The position numbers and the translations under genes are program-made. The notes under the pieces are model-generated. The model ran no database searches, had not been told where the DNA came from, and was given only the letters and a program-made list of their open reading frames with translations. 64,000 nucleotides of DNA. It comes from Desulfolinea sp050305405. Lineage in GTDB: Bacteria; Chloroflexota; Anaerolineae; Anaerolineales; Villigracilaceae. The stretch is from assembly GCA_050305405.1 (NCBI GenBank), contig JBNLFG010000003.1:124001-188000 (forward strand), read 5' to 3'. Shown here in pieces: positions 1 through 7,697 of the stretch. How positions within the stretch are numbered: position 1 is the stretch's first letter; every line of letters starts with the position of its first letter.

Positions 1-7
1 GAACTAG

Positions 8-92
8 CATGATTCTGCGAGGAGCACGCTTCTGCGACGAAGCAGTCTCACCCCACCATGAGATTGCTTCGCTCCGCTCGCAAAATCATTAT
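8..92 (+). repeat. Dispersed palindromic repeat, family R1 (copy 1)
   Basis: This stretch of about 85 bp upstream of ilvC has near-inverted ends (GATTCTGCGAGGAGC on the left, GCTCGCAAAATCAT on the right) around an inner GACGAAGCAGTCT motif. A second copy lies in inverted orientation at about 50121-50204 and a decayed copy at about 57911-57970. It is non-coding and looks like a small MITE or REP-type element. Confidence 0.75.
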
Positions 93-124
93 CAATAAAA
101 ATTTATCTAAAAGGAAACCTTATT

Positions 125-1177
125 ATGGCAAAGATGAACTTTGGCGGCGTTGAAGAAACCGTCGTCACCCGTGAAGAATTCACTCTCGAAAAAGCACGCG
201 AAGTGCTCAAAGACGAAGTCGTCGCAGTTTTAGGTTACGGCGTACAAGGCCCCGCTCAATCGTTGAATATGCGCGATAACGGCATCAACGTAATTGTCGG
301 TCAGCGCAAAGGCTCCGCAAACTGGGATAAAGCAGTTAAAGACGGCTGGGTTGAAGGCGAAACTCTTTTCTCCCTCGAAGAAGCTGCCGAACGCGGCACC
401 GTCATTCAATACCTGCTTTCCGATGCGGGACAAAAAGCACAGTGGCCCACCCTCAGCGAAATGCTCAACGAAGGCGATATGCTTTACTTCTCACACGGTT
501 TCGGCGTCACCTATCGTGAACAAACCGGCATCGTGCCTCCCGAAAACGTGGATGTCGCTTTGGTTGCGCCCAAAGGCTCAGGCACCAGTGTGCGCCGTAA
601 CTTCCTTGATGGTTCCGGCATCAACGCCAGCTACGCTGTGCATCAGGATGCTACCGGCAAAGCTGAAGAGCGCACCATCGCACTGGGCATCGCCATTGGC
701 GCCGGCTATCTTTTCCCGACTACTTTTGAAAAAGAAGTCTACAGCGACCTGACCGGTGAGCGCGGCATTTTGATCGGTGCGCTCAGTGGTGTGATGGAAG
801 CTCAGTACAACGTGCTACGCAAGAACGGTCACAGCCCCAGCGAAGCCTTCAACGAAACCGTCGAAGAGTTGACTCAATCGCTCATCCGCTTGGTCGCCGA
901 AAACGGCATGGACTGGATGTACGCCAATTGCTCCACCACTGCCCAACGTGGCGCCCTCGACTGGCATCCCAAGTTCCGTGATGCCGTTGCTCCCGTCTTC
1001 GAAGAACTCTACGAAAGCGTCAAGAACGGCACCGAATGCCGTGTAACGCTCGAGAAAAATGGCGACCCAAACTATCGTGAAGGTCTCGAAGAAGAATTGA
1101 GCGTCATGCACAATTCCGAAATGTGGCAGGCCGGCGCGACCGTCCGCTCCCTGCGCCCTGAAAACGCTAAAAAGTAA
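125..1177 (+). CDS. ilvC: Ketol-acid reductoisomerase (IlvC)
   Basis: This 350-residue enzyme converts acetolactate or acetohydroxybutyrate to dihydroxy-acids with NADPH and Mg2+, in valine, leucine and isoleucine synthesis in the cytoplasm. The N-terminal Rossmann fold carries GYGVQGPAQ (about residue 38). The knotted C-terminal domain keeps the metal-binding EVYSDLTGERG and the ETVEELTQSL / ENGMDWMYANCSTTAQRGALDW segments. The GPAQSLNMRDNG and GQRKGSANWDKA wording resembles the Bacteroidetes-type enzyme as I remember it, rather than the common GSQGHA form. An RBS-like AAGGAAA precedes the ATG. It is the first gene of the operon visible here; genes upstream lie outside the window. Confidence 0.95.
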   Translation: MAKMNFGGVEETVVTREEFTLEKAREVLKDEVVAVLGYGVQGPAQSLNMRDNGINVIVGQRKGSANWDKAVKDGWVEGETLFSLEEAAERGTVIQYLLSDAGQKAQWPTLSEMLNEGDMLYFSHGFGVTYREQTGIVPPENVDVALVAPKGSGTSVRRNFLDGSGINASYAVHQDATGKAEERTIALGIAIGAGYLFPTTFEKEVYSDLTGERGILIGALSGVMEAQYNVLRKNGHSPSEAFNETVEELTQSLIRLVAENGMDWMYANCSTTAQRGALDWHPKFRDAVAPVFEELYESVKNGTECRVTLEKNGDPNYREGLEEELSVMHNSEMWQAGATVRSLRPENAKK

Positions 1178-1211
1178 CTAGAGAAAAGACTAGATGAGTA
1201 GAGAGTAGTCA

Positions 1212-1337
1212 GTCTCTGAGCGGAGGGCTGAACGAAGAGAAGCCCGCAGTCGACGTGTGCCCTTTAGGGTAAGAGCGGATTTACAAGTAACCCGTCCTTC
1301 GACTACACCTACGCTCTGCTACGGTTCCGCTCAGGAA
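1212..1337 (+). repeat. Dispersed palindromic repeat, family R2 (copy 1)
   Basis: The intergenic element begins CTGAGCGGAGGG and ends TTCCGCTCAGGA, with an internal CCCGCAGTCGACGTGTGCCC followed by TTTAGGGTAAGAGCG. An inverted copy lies at 4946-5096 and a shortened inverted copy at 3019-3096. All three sit inside the same operon. An open reading frame runs through this element into leuA but is not considered coding. Confidence 0.8.
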
Positions 1338-1385
1338 CTACTCTCTAATCTCTCTTCTCTACTCTCTACAAAAAAGGAAAACCTT

Positions 1386-3020
1386 ATGAAAGACAATTAC
1401 GTCCGAATTTTTGACACAACGCTACGAGACGGCGAACAATCCCCTGGCGCATCCCTGACATCGAATGAAAAACTCGAGATCGCCCGTGGACTTGCCCGTC
1501 TCGGCGTGGACGTGATGGAAGCTGGCTTCCCCGCCGCTTCGCCCGACGACCTCGAAGCGGTGCGGCGCATCGCTCAAGAAGTCGGCAACAGTGACGATGG
1601 CGAGCCGCCCATTATCTGTGGCTTGGCACGCACCACCAAATCCGACATTGATGCCGCCTGGGAAGCCGTGCGCCATGCCAAACACCCCCGCATCCATACC
1701 TTCCTCGCCACTTCTCCGATCCACATGAAGCATAAACTGCGTATGGATCCAGAAGAAGTCGTTGATAAGGTCAAAGAAATGGTCGGCTACGCCAAAACGC
1801 TCTGCGACGACATCGAATTTTCGCCCGAAGATGCCGGGCGCAGCGAACCCGAATTTCTCTACCTTGTACTGGGCGAAGCCATCAAAGCAGGCGCAACCAC
1901 GCTCAATATTCCCGACACTGTTGGTTATACGACACCAGACGAGTTCGGCAACCTAATCGCTGGCATCATGGAAAACACCCCGGGCATCGAAAACGCCATC
2001 GTCTCCGTCCACTGCCACAATGATCTCGGTCTCGCCACCGCCAACACCCTCGCTGGCTTGGCTGCGGGCGCACGTCAAGCCGAAGTGACCATCAACGGCA
2101 TCGGCGAGCGAGCGGGCAACACCTCCCTCGAAGAAGTTGCCATGACGATCCAAACCCGCCCACAAATGTACAACCTCGAAACCGGCATCGACTCCACGCA
2201 GATCACCCGCATGAGCCGCACCGTCTCCAACTACACCGGCATGAGCGTCCAGCCGAACAAAGCCATCGTCGGCGCAAATGCTTTCGCCCACGAAGCAGGC
2301 ATCCATCAGGATGGCATGCTTAAACATCAGTCCACCTACGAGATCATGACCCCGGCAACGGTCGGCTTGAACCGCTCCAGCCTCGTGCTCGGAAAACATT
2401 CTGGTCGCCACGCCCTTAAAGTTCGCCTTGCCGAACTCGGCTACGAAGTGGATGACGAAAAGCTGCGCTCTATCTTCAAACGCTTCAAAGACCTCGCTGA
2501 TAAAAAGAAAGTCATTGCGGATGCAGATCTAGAAGCGCTCGCCGAGGATCAGGTCTACCAGACCAAAGAGCATTACCGCTTGGATGACTTGCAAGTTGCG
2601 TCCGGGACGATGGGCATGCCTACCGCTACCGTACGTTTGTTCGGCCCCGATGGGAATCTCCACACCCACGCCGCTATCGGCACGGGTCCCGTGGACGCCA
2701 CCTACAAAGCCATCGACGCCATCGTCCAGATGCCGAACATCTTACTGGAATTCCATATCGACGCCGTCACCGAAGGCATCGACGCCATCGGCGAAGTGAC
2801 CGTGCGCCTGAAGCCCGAGAACGGCAGCGTCCCCAAACGAACCTCGCCCCAAAGTGGCATGGAACGTCGCCGCACCTTTGGCGGCTACGGCGCCCACACC
2901 GACATCATCGTCGCCAGCGCCAGAGCCTACATCTCTGGCTTGAACAAACTACTCACTGCCAGCGGACGCTATGGCGACGTCGAAGAAGTTGCCAGCGAAG
3001 TTGGAGCCGCCAGTTCCTGA
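1386..3020 (+). CDS. leuA: 2-isopropylmalate synthase (LeuA)
   Basis: This 544-residue enzyme condenses acetyl-CoA with 2-oxoisovalerate, the first committed step of leucine synthesis. The HMGL-like TIM barrel opens with DTTLRDGEQSPGASL, and the metal-binding HxH lies in SVHCHNDLGLATAN. A C-terminal LeuA dimer/allosteric domain ends near residue 530, so leucine feedback inhibition is expected. The start at 1386 is chosen because AAAAAAGGAAAA precedes it and MKDNYVRIFDTTLRDG matches the family N-terminus. The frame is open 43 codons further upstream, but only across the R2 repeat. It lies between ilvC and orf86 in the operon. Confidence 0.95.
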   Translation: MKDNYVRIFDTTLRDGEQSPGASLTSNEKLEIARGLARLGVDVMEAGFPAASPDDLEAVRRIAQEVGNSDDGEPPIICGLARTTKSDIDAAWEAVRHAKHPRIHTFLATSPIHMKHKLRMDPEEVVDKVKEMVGYAKTLCDDIEFSPEDAGRSEPEFLYLVLGEAIKAGATTLNIPDTVGYTTPDEFGNLIAGIMENTPGIENAIVSVHCHNDLGLATANTLAGLAAGARQAEVTINGIGERAGNTSLEEVAMTIQTRPQMYNLETGIDSTQITRMSRTVSNYTGMSVQPNKAIVGANAFAHEAGIHQDGMLKHQSTYEIMTPATVGLNRSSLVLGKHSGRHALKVRLAELGYEVDDEKLRSIFKRFKDLADKKKVIADADLEALAEDQVYQTKEHYRLDDLQVASGTMGMPTATVRLFGPDGNLHTHAAIGTGPVDATYKAIDAIVQMPNILLEFHIDAVTEGIDAIGEVTVRLKPENGSVPKRTSPQSGMERRRTFGGYGAHTDIIVASARAYISGLNKLLTASGRYGDVEEVASEVGAASS

Positions 3021-3096
3021 GCGGAACGAGCGACAGCGAGAGTAGTCGAAGGACGGCTCTCGCAAACCCCGCATTTACCCTATGCGCTACGCTCAG
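3019..3096 (-). repeat. Dispersed palindromic repeat, family R2 (shortened copy)
   Basis: The sequence CCTGAGCGGA ... CGAAGGACGGC ... TTACCCTA ... CGCTCAGAAA follows the leuA stop. It is a reduced version of the R2 element seen at 4946-5096, in the same orientation as that copy. Confidence 0.6.
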
Positions 3097-3128
3097 AAAT
3101 TGTAAGTATTAAAAACAGGAGAATAAAA

Positions 3129-3389
3129 ATGAAGAAACAGGAAACACCCCAAACCGAAGAACATATGATGGAAACATTCCCCGCCCCGCAGGGAATGCCC
3201 GCCGAATGGCAGGAACACGATGTCGCTACCGCCAAATATCGCCTGATGAAACAAGCAGAGCAAGCTGCCAAAGTTGCAGAAGACGAAATCGAATTCAGCA
3301 CCGATGCCGAAAAAGCAGCCCATATGATGGAGAAATTCCCGTCGCTGAAAATCGAGCCCGAAGAATGGCACTGCAATACTTGTAAGTAA
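3129..3389 (+). CDS. Small protein of unknown function in the leu operon, internally duplicated
   Basis: I do not recognise this 86-residue protein. It has a good ribosome site (ACAGGAG) and sits between leuA and leuC, so it is probably expressed with them. It contains two copies of the pattern HMMExFP-x5-PxEW (about residues 12-27 and 64-79). The copies are separated by a charged Ala/Glu-rich helix-like stretch, and the chain ends WHCNTCK with a CxxC pair. There is no signal peptide or membrane segment. The duplication and the CxxC could suggest a small metal- or partner-binding protein, but that is speculation. Confidence 0.7.
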   Translation: MKKQETPQTEEHMMETFPAPQGMPAEWQEHDVATAKYRLMKQAEQAAKVAEDEIEFSTDAEKAAHMMEKFPSLKIEPEEWHCNTCK

Positions 3390-3429
3390 GACTTCAGAAA
3401 TTAGACCTTAGACTTCAGGAACTAGACTT

Positions 3430-3534
3430 TAGCGTTATTTTCTTTTTCCTTTGTAGTAAGGGCTTTAGCCCTTAGCGACTGAAGTCGCCACTACGAGGGC
3501 AAAGCTGATAGCTGATGTCTAACAGCTAAAAACT
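3430..3534. repeat. Palindromic intergenic repeat before leuC
   Basis: The gap between orf86 and leuC holds AGTAAGGGCTTTAGCCCTTA followed by GCGACTGAAGTCGCCACTAC. These are two back-to-back small palindromes (AAGGGCTT/AAGCCCTT-like and GCGACT/AGTCGC). The preceding bases repeat a TTAGACTTCAG-like unit three times. No ribosome site is obvious before leuC, so translation there may rely on coupling or another mechanism. Confidence 0.55.
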
Positions 3535-4938
3535 ATGAATCCAAAAACCCTCTTTGAAAAAATCTGGGAGTCACATCTCGTTGCTGAAAGTGACGATGCG
3601 CCCTCCATCATCTACATTGACCTGCACCTCGTCCACGAGGTGACCTCGCCCCAAGCCTTTAGCGGATTGCGTGAAAAGGGGCTGAAAGTCCGCCGCCCGG
3701 AACGCACCATCGGGACAATGGATCATTCCATCCCAACCATCTCGCTCGACCTGAACAACGCCGATGCGATGGGCACGCAGCAACTGCATCAATTTGCGGC
3801 CAACTGTGAAGAGTTCGGCATCGACCACTACGGGGTGGACAACCCCAATCGTGGCATCGTCCACGTCATCGGACCTGAGCAGGGCTTCACCCAGCCTGGA
3901 CAGACCATTGTCTGCGGCGACAGCCACACGGCTACGCACGGTGCTTTTGGCGCATTGGCGTTCGGTATCGGTACATCTGAAGTGGAGCATGTCCTTGCTA
4001 CCCAGTCGCTGCTGCAAAACCGCCCCAAAACTTACCTCGTGAAATTCGAAGGCGAACTCCAACCCGGCGTGACCGCCAAAGACATGATCCTTGCCCTGAT
4101 CGCCAAGATCGGCATCGGCGGCGGGACAGGCTATATCTTTGAGTATGCCGGTGAAGCTGTGAAGGCGCTGAATATGGAAGAGCGCATGACGCTCTGCAAC
4201 ATGTCCATCGAAGGCGGCGCACGGGCTGGCATGGTCGCCCCCGACGAGACAACTTTTGAGTATCTCAAAGGTCGCCCACAGGCCCCGCAGGGCGCTGACT
4301 GGGATGCCGCTATTGAGCGCTGGAAGCAACTTCCCTCGGACGAGGGCGCTGTTTACGACAAGACCATCACGGTTGACGTGTCCCAACTCCAGCCGATGGT
4401 CACGTTCGGCACCAACCCGGGGATGGGCACCCAGATCAATTTAACGGTACCCAGCCCAGACCAAGAGCGAGACGAGGCGAAGCAATCCGCACTCGAAAAA
4501 GCGCTTGCATATATGGATCTCGAACCCGCCAGCGCATTGGCTGGTCATCCCGTCGATGTGGTTTTTATCGGCTCGTGCACCAACTCCCGCATGACCGACC
4601 TGCGTGCGGCGGCGTCGATTTTGAAGGGGCGCAAGGTCGCCGAAGGGCTGCGCCTGCTGGTGGTGCCTGGCTCGGAAAATATCCGCAAACAGGCGGAAGC
4701 CGAGGGCATCGACCAGATCGTGCGTGAGGCCGGCGGCGAGTGGCGTTTTGCGGGCTGCTCGATGTGCATTGCGATGAACGGCGACAATCTCGAGCCCGGG
4801 CAGTACGCTGTCAGCACGAGTAACCGCAATTTTGAAGGTCGGCAAGGCAAGGGCGGACGCACTTTCCTCGCCAGCCCGCTGACCGCCGCTGCCAGCGCCA
4901 TCACCGGCAAGCTCACCGACCCACGAGAATTAATGTAA
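3535..4938 (+). CDS. leuC: 3-isopropylmalate dehydratase large subunit (LeuC)
   Basis: This 467-residue aconitase-family subunit pairs with LeuD to isomerise 2-isopropylmalate to 3-isopropylmalate. With CimA products it also isomerises citramalate. It has the expected length and start (KTLFEKIWESH). The three cluster cysteines are visible as IGSCTNS (about residue 347) and CSMC (about 407 and 410), with GDSHTATHGAFGALAFGIGTS earlier in the chain. The start follows AACAGCTAAAAACT without a clear Shine-Dalgarno sequence. Confidence 0.95.
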   Translation: MNPKTLFEKIWESHLVAESDDAPSIIYIDLHLVHEVTSPQAFSGLREKGLKVRRPERTIGTMDHSIPTISLDLNNADAMGTQQLHQFAANCEEFGIDHYGVDNPNRGIVHVIGPEQGFTQPGQTIVCGDSHTATHGAFGALAFGIGTSEVEHVLATQSLLQNRPKTYLVKFEGELQPGVTAKDMILALIAKIGIGGGTGYIFEYAGEAVKALNMEERMTLCNMSIEGGARAGMVAPDETTFEYLKGRPQAPQGADWDAAIERWKQLPSDEGAVYDKTITVDVSQLQPMVTFGTNPGMGTQINLTVPSPDQERDEAKQSALEKALAYMDLEPASALAGHPVDVVFIGSCTNSRMTDLRAAASILKGRKVAEGLRLLVVPGSENIRKQAEAEGIDQIVREAGGEWRFAGCSMCIAMNGDNLEPGQYAVSTSNRNFEGRQGKGGRTFLASPLTAAASAITGKLTDPRELM

Positions 4939-4945
4939 ACCAGCT

Positions 4946-5096
4946 CCTGAGCGGACGCTGAGTAGCCCGAAGGGCGTATCGAAGAGACGAAGGACGGCAT
5001 TTGCAAACTCGCTCTTACCCTAAAGGGCACACGTCGACTGCGGGTTTCGATACGCACGAAAAGCATCGGCGCTACTCAACCCTCCGCTCAGAGACT
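4946..5096 (-). repeat. Dispersed palindromic repeat, family R2 (copy 3, inverted)
   Basis: Its reverse complement matches 1212-1337 closely, sharing TCTCTGAGCGGAGGG, CCCGCAGTCGACGTGTGCCC, GTCCTTCG and CCGCTCAGGA. It fills nearly the whole leuC-leuD gap. The two full copies flank leuA to leuC in opposite orientation, so they could also mediate inversion. Confidence 0.8.
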
Positions 5097-5109
5097 GTAA
5101 GGAAAAATT

Positions 5110-5700
5110 ATGGAAGCCTTTACCAAACTCACATCCAAACTGATCCCCCTGCCCCACACCGACGTCGATACCGACCAGATCATCCCCGCCCGCTACCTGA
5201 AAGTGATCGACAAGAACGGTCTGGCGGAAGGGCTTTTCGATAGCTGGCGTCGGCTCGACGATGGCAGCCCCAACCCCGATTTTCCACTCAACAAAGAGGA
5301 ATATCAGGGTGCGCAAATTCTCATCGCTGGCGACAACTTCGGCTGCGGCTCCTCCCGTGAACATGCTCCCTGGGCACTGATGGGATGGGGCATCCGCGCC
5401 GTCATCAGCACATCCTTCGCGGATATATTTCGGGGCAACGCTCTTAAGAACGGTTTGCTACCGCTAGTCGTCGATGAGGCGACCCACACATCCCTCTTCG
5501 ACCTGACCGAAGAAGCACCCGCTGCCTCCCTCGATATTGATCTCGCCTCCCAAACACTGACCCTGCCCGACGGAACGAAGGTTTCGTTTGAAATTGACAC
5601 CTTCTCCAAGACTTGTATGCTCGAAGGTATCGATCAGCTTGGCTATTTGCTCAAGCATGATGAGCAGATCGCGGCGTTTGAAGAGGCGCGGGGCTGGTAA
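5110..5700 (+). CDS. leuD: 3-isopropylmalate dehydratase small subunit (LeuD)
   Basis: This 196-residue swivel-domain partner of LeuC has the normal family length. It starts with MEAFTKLTSKLIPLP and has the substrate-contacting DTDQIIPARYLK and NFGCGSSREHAPWAL motifs. A GTAAGGAAA ribosome site lies just upstream of the ATG, at the edge of the R2 repeat. It acts with LeuC in leucine synthesis and probably in the citramalate route to isoleucine. Confidence 0.95.
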   Translation: MEAFTKLTSKLIPLPHTDVDTDQIIPARYLKVIDKNGLAEGLFDSWRRLDDGSPNPDFPLNKEEYQGAQILIAGDNFGCGSSREHAPWALMGWGIRAVISTSFADIFRGNALKNGLLPLVVDEATHTSLFDLTEEAPAASLDIDLASQTLTLPDGTKVSFEIDTFSKTCMLEGIDQLGYLLKHDEQIAAFEEARGW

Positions 5701-6056
5701 GTGCGTGATGCGTGAAACGTGTTGCGTGATGAATTAATGGATGCGTCGCACCAGCTTCGACAGGCACTTTCATGACGATGAGCATTCTGCTTGTCGAAGA
5801 GAAAAAAAACATCGTTTTGGTGCGACGCATCACATACGGACAAATATTATGAAGACTAAAAAGAAGGTGAACTGGGCGCGGATGCAATTCCCCGCCCAGC
5901 GTATTTGAGAAAATTCCGTGCCCGCCCCCTTCCTAGCCTTCCCCCGAAGGGGGAAGGAACTGGTTCTCCCCCTTCGGGGGAGATGTCCGTAGGACAGAGG
6001 GGGCTGAACTACTCTCTACTCATCCAATCTCTACTTTCTAAAAAACGGAGTTTCTC
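5701..6056 (+). other. leuD-cimA intergenic region
   Basis: There is no gene in these 356 bp. They hold GTGCGTGATGCGTGAAACGTG direct-repeat sequence, the R3 element, a double palindrome rich in CCCCCTTCGGGGGAG at about 5920-6003, and a pyrimidine-rich stretch (CTACTCTCTACTCATCC) just before cimA. A close relative of that stretch precedes leuA at about 1335-1370, and its reverse complement follows ilvC at about 1190-1210. Confidence 0.6.
5742..5832 (+). repeat. Dispersed inverted-repeat element, family R3 (copy 1)
   Basis: The ends are inverted (GATGCGTCGCACCA and TGGTGCGACGCATC), with CTTCGACAGGCA / TGCTTGTCGAAG inside. A second copy lies at 61238-61328 between pstC and pstA, in opposite orientation. 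The layout is MITE-like and the element is non-coding. Confidence 0.75.
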
Positions 6057-7610
6057 ATGAAAGTACAACTGTACGACACCACCCTGCGTGACGGCACCCA
6101 AAGCGAGGGCATCTCCCTCTCCGTCAACGATAAATTGAAAATCACAAAAAGACTCGATGATTTTGGCATCGACTATATCGAAGGCGGCTGGCCAGGCTCT
6201 AATCCCAAAGATGCGGAGTATTTCGAGCGTGTTCGTGAACTTGATCTGAAGCACGCCAAGATTGCCGCATTTGGCTCGACGCGCCGTAAGAATAGCGAAG
6301 TCGCCAACGACCCGAATATCAAAGCTCTCGTCGACGCGCAAACGCCCGTTGTGACGGTGGTCGGCAAAAGCTGGGATCTGCACGTCTACGATGTGCTCGA
6401 AACCACGCCCGAAGAAAACCTGAAGATGATCGAAGAAAGCGTTGCTTATCTCAAGAGCCTCGGCAAAGAAGTTGTCTACGATGCCGAGCATTTCTTCGAT
6501 GGCTACAAAGCCAACGCTGAGTACGCGGTAGCAACTGTCCAAGCGGCATCACGCGGCGGGGCAGATGTGCTCGTCCTCTGCGAGACGAACGGCGGTTCCC
6601 TCCCATGGGAAGTGGAAGAGATCGTCAAAACTATCATCGAAAAAACCGATACGCCAGTCGGCGTCCACACTCACGATGACGGCGGCAACGGTGTCTCCAA
6701 CTCGCTGGCGGGCATCCATGCGGGAGCGGTACATGTGCAGGGCACGATCAACGGCTACGGCGAACGGGTCGGAAATGCCAATCTCTGCACGATCATCCCG
6801 AATTTACAGCTTAAAATGGGCTACGAATGTGTCAGCGCCGAGAACCTGAAAGGGCTTTCCAAACTTTCGCATTACGTTGCCGAAGTTGCCAACCAACCGC
6901 TGAACCATTACCTGCCTTTTGTTGGAAAAAAAGCCTTTGCACACAAGGGCGGTATCCACGTTGCGGCGATCTTGAAGAACGAGGATTCGTATCAACACAT
7001 CGACCCGACACTGGTCGGCAACAAACGCCGCACACTCGTCTCTGAGCTTTCGGGACGCGGCAATATTATCGACAAAGCCGCCGAGTTTGGCATCGAAGTG
7101 ACCAGCGAAAAAGCCAGAGCAGTCGTTGAACAGATCAAAAATCTCGAAGCACAAGGTTTCACCTTTGAAGGTGCTGGCGCATCGGCGCAATTGCTGATGC
7201 AGCGTGCCGAAGAAGATTACCAGCCACCTTTCGAACTGATCGACTTCACGGTCGTCGTCGAGCACCGCAAAGGCTTGGGCGTTTTCGCCGAAGCGACCGT
7301 CAAGGTAGCTGTGGATGGCGAAGTCTTCCACACTGCCGCCGAAGGCAATGGGCCTGTGAATGCGCTCAACAAAGCCCTGCGCAAGGCACTCGAAGGCTCT
7401 TATCCCCGTTTGGAAGAAATCCATCTCTCCGACTACAAAGTCCGCATTTTGGATAGCGAAAGCGGCACCGCCGCCAACGTGCGTGTGCTGATCGACACCA
7501 AAAACGGCGATAGCTCCCGCTGGAGCACAGTCGGGGCGAGCACGAATATTATCGAAGCAAGCTGGCTTGCGCTGGCGGATGCAATGGAATACGCATTACA
7601 GAAAGAATAG
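6057..7610 (+). CDS. cimA: (R)-citramalate synthase (CimA)
   Basis: This 517-residue enzyme condenses pyruvate and acetyl-CoA to (R)-citramalate, the first step of the threonine-independent isoleucine route. It has an HMGL-like barrel with DTTLRDGTQSEGISLSV, the GGWPGSNPKD segment and the metal motif GVHTHDDGGNGVSNS, then a C-terminal LeuA-dimer regulatory domain (about residues 390-510). DGTQSEG and GGWPGSNPKD distinguish it from LeuA, which is also present in the operon. The AACGGAG ribosome site supports the start. It cooperates with LeuCD and LeuB. Confidence 0.93.
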   Translation: MKVQLYDTTLRDGTQSEGISLSVNDKLKITKRLDDFGIDYIEGGWPGSNPKDAEYFERVRELDLKHAKIAAFGSTRRKNSEVANDPNIKALVDAQTPVVTVVGKSWDLHVYDVLETTPEENLKMIEESVAYLKSLGKEVVYDAEHFFDGYKANAEYAVATVQAASRGGADVLVLCETNGGSLPWEVEEIVKTIIEKTDTPVGVHTHDDGGNGVSNSLAGIHAGAVHVQGTINGYGERVGNANLCTIIPNLQLKMGYECVSAENLKGLSKLSHYVAEVANQPLNHYLPFVGKKAFAHKGGIHVAAILKNEDSYQHIDPTLVGNKRRTLVSELSGRGNIIDKAAEFGIEVTSEKARAVVEQIKNLEAQGFTFEGAGASAQLLMQRAEEDYQPPFELIDFTVVVEHRKGLGVFAEATVKVAVDGEVFHTAAEGNGPVNALNKALRKALEGSYPRLEEIHLSDYKVRILDSESGTAANVRVLIDTKNGDSSRWSTVGASTNIIEASWLALADAMEYALQKE

Positions 7611-7611
7611 C

Positions 7612-7683
7612 TCACCACAGAGAGCATAGAGTTCACGGAGATTTCAAAAGCTTTTCTCTGTGCTCTCCGTGTGCTCCGTGGTA
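7612..7683. repeat. Palindromic intergenic repeat before leuB
   Basis: CACCACAGAGAGCATAGAG ... CACGGAGA is followed by TCTCTGTGCTCTCCGTG and CTCCGTGGT. This is the type of CACAGAG/CTCCGTGG palindrome found scattered in many bacterial genomes. It fills the cimA-leuB gap and ends just before the leuB ribosome site. Confidence 0.6.
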
Positions 7684-7697
7684 AAAAAGGAAAAAAC

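Noticed and set aside
1257..1385. 43-codon N-terminal extension of leuA
   Set aside because: It lies in the R2 repeat, lacks similarity to LeuA, and a good ribosome site precedes the ATG at 1386.
1..1385. T-box or leucine leader attenuator before ilvC or leuA
   Set aside because: No T-box sequence, specifier loop or Leu-rich leader peptide is seen; the region holds only R1 and R2 repeats. Control elements may lie upstream of the window.
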